Source: Paralithodes platypus | Lineage: Eukaryota > Arthropoda > Malacostraca > Decapoda > Lithodidae | Reading direction: 5' to 3' | DNA length: 64,000 nt | Assembly: GCA_032716605.1 (NCBI GenBank) | Contig: CM064485.1 | Span: 33,395,722-33,459,721 of the forward strand | In this document: positions 55,401 to 64,000 of the stretch, one piece after another | How positions within the stretch are numbered: the first letter of the stretch is position 1 | Layout: each line of letters starts with the position of its first letter | Notes under the pieces: model-generated | The model's input: the letters and a program-made list of their open reading frames with translations, nothing else | Database searches by the model: none | What the model was told of the DNA's origin: nothing | Made by a program: the position numbers and the translations under genes

Positions 55401-55909
55401 AGAGACATTTATATATCTTTTGGGTCCTTCTCTCCTTATATTGATTTTTCTTTTACCTTGGCTCTCTGAATCTGGCTATTTTCTCTTTCTCTCTCTCACT
55501 CTCTCTTCAACGTAGAGTAACCAAAATGATTTATCTATCTATATAATTATATATTCAGGCCCAATCCCCACTTAGTCTATTTTTTCTCTCCCCCCCCCCT
55601 TTATTTTTTTTTGGAGGGGGAGGGAGGGGGGGCCACTCAAGACTACCAAAATGATACCTAATCTAAAAAAAAAAAACATAAGAGGAGCGTCTTAGAGAAT
55701 TACGTTTGTTTCCTTTAACCAAGTGTAGATTAAGAGGTTACCTAATTCAAGTCTTCAAAATCGTCAAAGGCATCGACAATATGAACTGTAATAAGTACTT
55801 TACGATCGACCAATCAAACTACATGCGAGGAAATGGTTGCAAAATCATTGGTTAATCTTTTAACTTACTCTAGTCTAAGAATGTCTTCTTCAATCGAGTT
55901 GTGAACTTG

Positions 55910-57702
55910 TGTTACGCTGGCCAGCTTGCCAGAATGTGCTCGTACACGCTAGCGCTCGCCAGGGCAGTGAAATGGGCTATAATAATCGTAGAACGATGTT
56001 CTTTCTTTCTTAGTATTCATGTAGTCACAGCCAGATCAGTGGTGGTCTTTATTCTTGTCTGTGACACTTGGAAGCATTTTATATCAGTGATAGAGTATAA
56101 GATGCGTAGTGTGAAGTTAAGGAGAGAGAGAACGAAGGAGGCAGCGAGGTGGTAATATGTGCGTGTGTATGTACGTGTGCCTCCCTCGCTCGGGCGGAGG
56201 TTCCCACGCTCTTGATTGGCCGGCGGGCCTGGCTACGTCATAGGACGCTTGCTCTTCATGACGTAGTGGTCTGTGATTGGAGGCCGCTGTCCTGGGAGGG
56301 TGGTGCGGGCATCCTTCCCGCGTGTCTCCTTCAGAGCTTGGCACGGTGTGCTTGGTCCTAGACGTCCCTTGCAATCTGTCCCCAATCTAACCCCCTGTAC
56401 TTCTGTTTCTCTCTCTGAACTTCATCTTTTCCAGTACTTCTCACCTTTATTCAATTACTTATCCCTTCTGGTTCTGAATACGACTTCCATAGTCGGCCAG
56501 TCGTATTACCAGCACCAGTTCTCACATATATGTTTTGCACTAGCTTTAGGGATTATTAGTCATAGTCACATGAGTAATATTATCATTGGGTGCTTCTAAT
56601 TATTGAGTTGTTCTTTGTTACTATTTAATGCTAGACAGTGGAGGGTATCTTTAGTTGTTGTCTGAGTAATGTACATGGCAAGTCAGAGCCTGTACGACTT
56701 CGACGGAGCTAGGTGCCTGTAACCTTTGTGCATATTTTTCCTGTGCGAGTGTAGCAGTATACAAGCGAAGGGCTTTTGCCTACACATACTTGTATGCGTG
56801 CTACCTCATCTTGTTGACCTTTGTGGAGCGCCAGGATAAGACCAGATACTTGAGATCTGGACTTACCAAGAGAGCCTCCTAGTCACTTAACGTAACATAA
56901 GGGAAATCTGTTCAAGGGGAGACAGTAGGCTACGAGCATGCCCGCGCTCTGCCTAGCCTCCTGGTACCTTTTATGCCGCTGCTAGACTTTATTAGTAATA
57001 AAGACAGCATTGTGTTTATTAACTTTAACTGTGTATGCTTTAGGAATTATTCACGTATTATTTTAGCCTAGGTTGATGCTTGGTGCACAACCCAGTATGG
57101 CTGTTACTTTGGCTAAGGAAGTACTGTTTTGAGTGGCTATTATTAGTGCTGTCACAGAGTTGTTGCACTCCCTTGTTATATATATGTATCCTACTTATTG
57201 GTGTATTTAAGATACACGCTTTGGTGTCCTGCCCCTGCATTATTTCTGTTCTATATTAACGAGCATCTTAGAGCATCAGAAGTTTTCAGAAGATTCCATA
57301 TCTGTTTGCTGTAGGACTAGACTTTCAGTGTTTTCATTGAGCATTGAAGAGTTTAGTGTTGAGTACAGACTCGCACTAAAGTTAACGTAAGCATATACTC
57401 CTTTATTAATTCTTGTTATAGTTTATTCAAGCATTGTTATTACTTAAGTGCATTTTATTAACGTAAAGTACTCCTGTTGTGAGTAGGCTTTGCCGTCACC
57501 GGAAAGCCTTTGTAGAAGTGCACTAAAACCCAGTTAATTGATACCCCGTTATCCAGTAGATTAACTCTGGAGGGTTTAAGTGTTTTGTTCACCGGCGTAA
57601 TAGTTCGAGGGTTTGGAATTAGCGTACCGTTGTTGCAGATATAGCCTATCATCTAGTCCATTATTAAGTGTCCTTGTTTATTTCGTAGTGCCGGTCATAA
57701 CA
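55910..57702 (+). repeat. Solo LTR of a related retrotransposon
   Basis: It begins TGTTACGC, ends GGTCATAACA, and is flanked by CTTG on both sides (55906-55909 and 57703-57706), a 4-bp target duplication as for the element at 17737. Parts resemble that LTR (GATACTTGAGATCTGGA, CCCCGTTAT, AACTCTGGAGGGT), but overall it is diverged. Length 1793 bp. No internal genes, consistent with LTR-LTR recombination. Confidence 0.87.
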
Positions 57703-58059
57703 CTTGTGAAATTGGCTTCCTGGAGATGTTGTAGACTTCAGCACCGTTGATTCTTTTAAACATCGCCTAGACAAACACTCCACCTTAAAACTACGACTGA
57801 CTGCATTTGTAAATGAATTACTTTTTCTTGGATACTTCAAGGACCACTTGTAGCTGCGTTATGTTATTAAATCAAATTGTCCCATACTAACATATCCTAA
57901 CCCTGCCAGGGACATTGATCTTTGGGCAGTGCTTCCCTTTCAAATTGTCCCTTACCCACTCTGAACCACTGTTGGACACTTTTGATCAGCAGTGATTTAA
58001 GGGCAAACAACCTCGAGGGGTCCCAAGACATTTTGTTGACTTCCCGTGTACTCCTTTGT

Positions 58060-58060
<1 letters not shown>

Positions 58061-58091
<31 letters not shown>

Positions 58092-58099
58092 TCTCTTTC

Positions 58100-58171
<72 letters not shown>
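58061..58171. repeat. CT microsatellite forming the LINE tail
   Basis: A (CT)n run with CTTTCT interruptions (about 58061-58171) ends the first LINE copy. The second LINE copy starts directly after it, and that copy also ends in a shorter CT run (60726-60755). The tail is thus part of the LINE, not chance. It yields long poly-leucine/serine frames that are not genes. Confidence 0.9.
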
Positions 58172-58174
<3 letters not shown>

Positions 58175-58639
58175 TCACACTCTGGACACGACCTCTATGC
58201 TAACTTGCAAGAGAGTTCACTTCTTCAATTTGTACAATCTCCGACCCGTTGTAATAATGTGCTTGACCTTGTACTCGCAACTAAAGAAGAATTAATAGAG
58301 AATTTGAATGTTGGTGATGAATTCAGTAACAGCGACCATCGTACGATAACTTTCACTTTAAAGTTTACTAGTAACAAATCAAATAGCAGCATTGAGAAAG
58401 TCCCTAATTTCAAGAAAGCAAATTTTCATAAACTTAAATCAAAGCTTAAAGAAACTGACTGGAGCTTTCTGACTAACAATAACGACATAAATACATCTTG
58501 GGAGTGTCTCACAACCACTTACCTTAAGGCAGTGCAAGACTGCATACCATCGAAAATACGGCGTCCAGGCCATAATGATAAGCCCAAATGGTGGAATAAA
58601 GATATTTCAGACTGTCTTCTTGCTATAAATTTTTGCTAA
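58172..58639 (+). pseudogene. LINE: C-terminal part of endonuclease and linker
   Basis: The frame reads NNVLDLVLATKEELIENLNVGDEFSNSDHRTITF, the SDH end of an apurinic-type endonuclease, then a linker with DKPKWWNKDISDC. The N-terminal part of the endonuclease is missing, so the element is 5'-truncated at the CT tail. A frameshift near 58637 ends this frame. Confidence 0.85.
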
Positions 58640-60155
58640 TGATAGATTAAAATCCTCACAAAATGACGAAGAACGGGTGAAATTTATAGAGCTACGACGC
58701 AAAGCCAAAAAGTTAATTAAGCAAAGTAAAAAGACCCTGGAGTTACATGTTGCGAATCAAAGTAAAACAAACCCGAAAGAATTCTGTAGTTATATCAGAA
58801 AGAAAAAAGTAGTTACTTCAACTGTTGGACCGTTAGTCGATGAAAATGGAGAATACACCAAAGACGAAGTACAAATGAGTAATGCCCTCAATACCTTCTT
58901 TGCATCAGTTTTTACAAACGAAGACCTCAGTGATATCCCTACACCATCGCCGATTCAGATTGATAATTCAGATGTTCTAAGCAATATCACCATTACAGAG
59001 AGAGAAGTATTGAATTGTTTAGATAAACTCAAGGTAAATAAAACGCCTGGACCTGATACAATCTCGCCTAGAGTTCTAAAGGAAGCTAAGGATGAGCTCT
59101 CCAAACCACTGACATTGTTATTCAATGAATCCTTGCAGTCTGGGACTATGCCTGATCAGTGGAAGCTAGCCAACGTAACACCGATATTAAAAAAAGGCAG
59201 CAAATCCCTACCCAGTAAATATCGTCCAATTAGCTTAACCTCAATTGTATGTAAAATGCTAGAAACGGTCATAAGAGACAGACTCTTAAATCACTTAGAG
59301 GCAAATCACTTACTTAAAGATAGTCAATACGGCTTTCGTAAAAAACGTTCCTGTTTAACAAACCTCTTAGACTTCTTCCACGATATCCTCAACCTCTACG
59401 ATGATAGTAAAGCTGTAGATATTATATACCTTGATTTTCAAAAGGCCTTTGACAAAGTTCCCCACAAAAGTTTACTGCTAAAACTAAATGCGCATGGAAT
59501 ACAAGACGGTGTGTTGAAATGGATAGAAAATTGGCTCAGCGACAGAAAGCAAAGAGTAGTCATAAACGGTAAGGCATCTAAATGGACCAATGTAAGTAGC
59601 GGGGTACCCCAGGGATCGGTACTAGGACCAATTATCTTTCTAATTTACATCAACGACATAGATGAGGGTCTCACCTGTACAATCTCAAAATTTGCTGACG
59701 ATACAAAAATTGCAAATAGCGTACTCTCAAAAGAACAAGTTGACGATATGCAACACAATCTAGATAAATTGTCATGTTGGGCCCAAATTTGGCAAATGAG
59801 TTTCAATGCGGATAAATGTAAAGTACTACATATCGGATACCTAAATGAGAAAGCAAACTATTTGATGAATGGCACTCAGCTTAAGAATGTAAACAGAGAA
59901 ACCGATCTGGGAGTAACAATATCGAGTAACCTAAAACCGAGTCAACAATGTTCAGAAGTTGTTAAGAAGGCAAAAAAAATAATTGGCTTTATAGGCAGGT
60001 CATTTGAGCATAAATCCAAAGAAGTTATCCTAACCCTTTACAATTCCTTAGTCCGCCCTCTTCTGGAATACTGCGTTCAATCCTGGTGCCCTTATTACCA
60101 AAAAGATATAAACAAGCTAGAACGAGTTCAACGTAGTTACCAAAATGATACCTAG
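58640..60155 (+). pseudogene. LINE reverse transcriptase (CR1/Jockey-like)
   Basis: 492 codons from an ATG at 58677 in an otherwise continuous frame. Motifs in order: LDKLKVNKTPGPD, SLPSKYRPISLTSIVCKMLE, DSQYGFRKKRSCL, VDIIYLDFQKAFDKVPH (motif A), SSGVPQGSVLGPIIFLIYIND (motif B), KFADDTKIA (catalytic ADD) and LGVTISS. The frame ends after LERVQRSYQNDT by a shift near 60140. The whole core is intact. It would reverse transcribe RNA at a nicked target. Confidence 0.93.
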
Positions 60156-60516
60156 CCTAAAGAACAAACCATACGAAGAGCATCTTAGAGAATTAAATCT
60201 ATTTCCTATAACCCAGCGCAGATTAAGAGGTGACTTAATTCAAGTGTTCAAAATCATCAAAGGCATCGGCAATATGAACTGTAGTAAGTACTTCACTATC
60301 GACCAATCTAATTACACGCGGGGAAACGGTTGCAAAATTATTGGTAAATCTTTTAACTCGCACGAATCTAAGAATTTCTTCTTCAATCGAGTTGTCAACT
60401 TGTGGAATGGGCTTCCCCGAGACGTTGTAGACTGCAGCACCGTTGATTCATTTAAACTCCGCTTAGACAAATATCTCGCATCAAACCCGCGACTGACTGC
60501 GTTTGTAAATGAATAA
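60145..60516 (+). pseudogene. LINE reverse transcriptase C-terminus
   Basis: Restores the frame after the shift: MIPSLKNKPYEEHLRELNLF, LRGDLIQVFKIIKGI, FFFNRVVNLWNGLPRDVVD, ending at FVNE. The same sequence, more diverged, is at 55645-57840. Followed by a 3' untranslated region of about 200 bp and a CT tract. Confidence 0.9.
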
Positions 60517-60770
60517 CTTTATTTTATCCCCCCCTCAGTTACTAACCCATCTATCCCCTACTAACTTCCTAATCCTGCCACGGACATTAGTTCCAGGGCA
60601 GTAGTTCCCTTTCCAATGTTCCCTTACCCACTCTAAACCACTGTTTGGACACTTGATCCTCAGTGTTTTGGAGGACAAGCAGCCTAGAAGGGTCACTAGA
60701 CCTGTTGTTGCTTGATTTCCTTTGTACTCTCTCTCTCTCTGTCTCTCTCTCTCTCCTAAAAGCACCACAA
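60517..60770 (+). other. LINE 3' untranslated region and CT tail
   Basis: GCCACGGACATTAGTTCC and CCACTGTTTGGACACTT match the first copy, followed by TACTCTCTCTCTCTCTGTCTC. Confidence 0.75.
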
Positions 60771-61440
60771 TAAACTTCATCAACTTTATTTGTCCATCCA
60801 CTTTTATCCGGCTTCAGTGGCACCTTTAAAAGTCCATAAATATTTCCTGCAGTTTTACGGTCATATATTATCTTAAATGGTCTGCCCTGCGTGTAATACC
60901 GTTTTCCTTGAACACAAGAGTAACATGATACATGGACCAGTTGGTTTTACAGGGTGATTCGGCCCTAATATCTTCTTTAAAGCACACCATTTTCATATAA
61001 ATTAGCAGGGAAGAAAAGGCCAACAAAACAAATTGTTTTACCTAATGGTAAGCACTTCATGCACATAATTATAATTTAGCAGTAAATGAATAGCACTACA
61101 ATGGCTCTCCCACCACCCTCAACATCCTCTGGCATTAAGTCGTCTGGTGTCGGGACTGTAAACGACATAGAGAAAAACATAGAAAACAATTATCGGTACC
61201 TTATATAATATAGAGAGATGGCATACTAGTATCACAATTTGAGCTCAGTTTTTTATTATTATATATCTACTGCAGGTGATTTAGTACACGCTAAAATATA
61301 TATTGTAACTCAATGGATGGCCTGGTGTAACTTGGCTAACTTCAGAGAAGATATGGTCAGATAAATTGTTCAGGGTATACTTGACCGAGGGATCAATCTC
61401 AAGTTAAAAATATTCCTGATGTGCACCGCATAATATATAA
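60771..61440. other. No recognised gene
   Basis: Unassigned A/T-rich DNA between two LINE copies, with no motif or repeat boundary seen. Confidence 0.4.
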
Positions 61441-61449
61441 TTCATAAAC

Positions 61450-63985
61450 CGCCATATACAATGATAATTACTTATTCTCTGTATCCTCCTACTTTTTCTA
61501 TCCTAGTTTCAAAGACAAAGGTGGATGTTGTGCATACATGCACAACAAGCTCACTTGCTATTGTGTTCTCGTTTTTGACCCAGCTAGCCTGTCATTCGCA
61601 TACTAAATATTTCTGTGATGTCTATCTTTACCCTAACTCTACTGACTTTCCCAAATTCTTTGACTATCTCTACTCTAAATGGAACAAATCAGATCCATCT
61701 CTCCTTTTTCAGAAACCTTCATCTTAGGAGATTTCAAGGCCAATGGCTCTCGTCTCATTCCACTGACCAACCTGGTGAACAAGCCTATATTATTTCTATC
61801 CGAAATGACCTAGAGCAGTTGGGTCATCAACCCACCCGGATCGCTTCAGATATCTGCCCAACATTCTTTGACTTGTTTCTAACTTATAACCCTTCCGCAT
61901 ATACTGTCGATCTTTTCTCTCCTTTGAGCTCCTCCGACCATTAACTTATCTCTGTTACCTGTCCGATCTCTCCAGTATAGCTACCCGATCCTACCAGCCG
62001 GGGGTGCTTGTGGCACTTTGGCGCTGCCGACTAGGAGACTTTCCGGCAGTACTTCTTTTATTTCCCATGGACTGATTTTTGCTTCCGTGGCCGGGGACAC
62101 TCGGAGAGTGCTGAACGCATTACTGAGGTAATCCTCTCGGGCATGTAGGCATACATTTCACTTTCTTTCTCTCAGACTAATACAAACAAATCTTGGTTTA
62201 TTCATGCTTGTTCTACTGCTGTCCGCAATAAGGAGGAAGCATTCAAACGGTACCAACGCCTTCAAACTCAAGAATCTCATTCTTCCTATGTTTCTGCCCG
62301 GACTCGAGCCATACCTTTTCTTCGACTTGCCAAACACTCTTTCATCAATAATCATACAATTAACTATACAACTCTAGCTCTTCCCAAGCTTTCTGGCATC
62401 TAGCCAAAAACCTATCCAACAAATTGTTTTCCTAGTCTTCTCCTCCCCTTTTTCACTCTGATGGCACTAACATCACCTCTTCCTCTGACGAAGCTAATCT
62501 CTTTGCCCAAACTTTCGCTAGAAACTCCACCTTGGGTGACGTACGGTTTGAATGGTGTTCCTCTTGTACACAAAAACTGCTTCCATGCTGACTCCCTGCC
62601 TAGGCAAACTTTTCCATCTCTGTCTCTCCTGTAACGTCTTCCTTTCTTGCTGGAAGTTTGCTCTCATTCATTCTTTCCCAGAGAAGGTTGACCACTCTCA
62701 ACCATCCAACTATCGTCCAATTGCTCTCATTTCTTACATCTCTTAAAGTTTTTGAAACTATTCTTACTTCAAAATTTCTTAAGCATTTCTCTTCTCATAA
62801 TGTACTCTCAGATTTGTCAGTGTGACTTTCTGAAGGGTCGCTCTATTGGTGATCTTGCATATCTTACTAATTCTTAGTCATCCTCCTTCGGGACTTCGGT
62901 GAGACCTTTTCTATTGCACTAAACATATTGAAGGCCTTCAATAGAATCTGGCAGAAATCTCTAATTTCTAAACTACCCTTCTTCGGTTTCTATCCCTCCA
63001 TCTGTGCCTTTAGCTCTAATTTATTTTCTAGCCATTTCATATCTGCAGTTGTGTTCCACAGGGTTTTGTCCTATCTCCAATTATCTTTCTAATATTCGTT
63101 AATGATCATCTCAACTGTACTTTGAGTACTATCTAATCATATGCTGATGGCTACCTTACACTACTCAACTAGTTATTCAGAACGCCCCAGCATGCAATCA
63201 CTCCAAAACTTATGTAAAAGGGCCTTGGCATGCCTATCTTCGGATCTATCATCCATTTCCATTTGGGATAGAGGAAATCGTGTTGATTTTAATGCTTCCA
63301 AAACCCATTTCTTTATTTAACTACCCATCAAGAACTCCAACAGGTCTTTCCCTTAGACTTCAACAATACAAAAATTAACCCTTCATCTTCTCTCTGTATT
63401 CTCGGTGTCTCATTTTCTTCTGATCTCTCTTGGAAAGACTATATTATCACTCTTGCTAAAACGGCTTCCCAGAAGCTGGATGTGCTCAACCGTCTAAGGG
63501 GGTTCTTTACCCCTGCACACCTTATTGCTCTGTACAGGGGCACAGTGCGTCAATGTATTGAGTATTGTTCGCATGTGAGAGGAGGATCCTCTCACGCATC
63601 ACTTCTAGATAAAGTAGAAAAGAAAGCCTTTCGTCTCATTAACTCACGTCCACTCACCGATTCTCTGCAATCTCTCTCTCTTCGCCGCAATGTTGCATCT
63701 CCTCAGAGCTCTCCCAGTGTATACCACCTTCACTACATACAGCGTGTAGCACCTGTCTTGCAACACAATGCCACCAGTATTCTGTGCAACTCTCCAACCC
63801 AAGAGTGAAACGATATTCCCAGTCTTTCTTCTATTCAACAGCTGAGCACTGGAACTCCCTCCCTGAATCCTTCTTTCCCTTATCCTATGACTTAAATTGC
63901 TTCAAACTCTGTGTGTCCAGGCATTTTGTCTCGAACATTCCTTGATTTTGGCACTGTCACTCTTTCAACACTGCGGGAGGCACTT
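61450..63985 (+). pseudogene. Second LINE family: endonuclease and reverse transcriptase, heavily broken
   Basis: Pieces in order: CDVYLYPNSTDFPKFFDYLYSKWN, LSSHSTDQPGEQAY with DLFLTYNPSAYTVDLFSPLSSSDH (endonuclease end), then AVRNKEEAFKRYQRLQ. Next come ALIHSFPEKVDHSQPSNYRP (reverse transcriptase), HVFKGRSIGDL-like, ALNISKAFDRIWQKSL-like motif A remnants, and the C-terminal VRQCIEYCSHVRGGSSHASL and KVEKKAFRLINSRPL. Many stops and frameshifts. It continues past the window end. The minus-strand copy at 51600-52565 is its relative. Not the same family as 58172-60770. Confidence 0.82.
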
Positions 63986-64000
63986 GCCATAGGGATATTT

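Larger units (their letters stand above)
55645..58171 (+). pseudogene. 3' fragment of a CR1/Jockey-like LINE, split by a solo LTR
   Basis: The DNA starts at ACTACCAAAATGATACCTAA, aligning with 60130 of the LINE below, and runs through AAAATCGTCAAAGGCATCGAC. It is interrupted at 55909 and resumes at 57703 with TGTAGACTTCAGCACCGTTG. It ends in the same 3' untranslated region (CCTGCCAGGGACATT, CCACTGTTGGACACTT) and a long CT tract. Only the C-terminal end of the protein is represented, so this is a 5'-truncated insertion. Confidence 0.85.

Noticed and set aside
58046..58200. Long serine/leucine-rich frames
   Set aside because: They are translations of a CT microsatellite that forms the tail of a LINE.

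Overview
This window is transposon-dense eukaryotic DNA, and I found no convincing host gene in it. The coding potential I can interpret belongs to mobile elements: Ty3/gypsy-type LTR retrotransposons, non-LTR retrotransposons (CR1/Jockey-like), a PIF/Harbinger element, a P-element/THAP9-type element, Merlin (IS1595-like DDE) elements, and many non-autonomous inverted-repeat elements. Short tracts of the arthropod telomere motif TTAGG recur throughout. With the mix of element types and the GA/TG/AT microsatellites, this suggests an arthropod, most plausibly a decapod or other malacostracan crustacean. That is inference, because no taxon-specific gene is present.

Layout. 1-6.1 kb: the 3' end of an LTR retrotransposon (reverse transcriptase/RNase H and 3' LTR) and its flank. 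It is a diverged duplicate of 24.2-29.0 kb. 6.1-7.2 kb: two opposed fragments of an unrecognised gene family. 7.2-9.5 kb: simple repeats and unassigned DNA. 9.5-13.9 kb: a four-level nest, with a TTAA element containing an 8-bp-TSD inverted-repeat element, which contains a 3.2-kb Merlin transposon with a broken transposase, which contains a 438-bp TTAA element. 13.9-17.3 kb: further inverted-repeat elements. 17.3-29.2 kb: a five-level nest, with a Merlin-like transposase exon split by family H, H split by family K, K split by a 9.6-kb LTR retrotransposon, and its pol gene split by a 227-bp TTAA element. 29.3-38 kb: minisatellites, hairpin repeats and a stack of abutting TTAA elements. 38.1-38.7 kb: an internally deleted Merlin transposase. 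42.6-45.7 kb: a near-complete Harbinger transposon. 45.7-49.1 kb: a P-type transposon with a THAP-domain transposase broken by only two stop codons. 51.6-52.6 and 61.4-64 kb: fragments of one LINE family. 55.6-60.8 kb: two tandem copies of another LINE, the first split by a solo LTR.

Most notable: (a) the 9.6-kb LTR element has Ty3/gypsy-type enzymes in copia-like order (integrase before reverse transcriptase), as in Gmr1-like elements; (b) several non-autonomous families share 5'-GG termini and 8-bp target duplications with the Merlin element; (c) TTAA-flanked families recur at exactly conserved lengths (227 bp three times, 438 bp twice), often inside one another. Precise empty-site copies within the window support most insertions.

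All calls come from reading the sequence and its translations; no database search was run.
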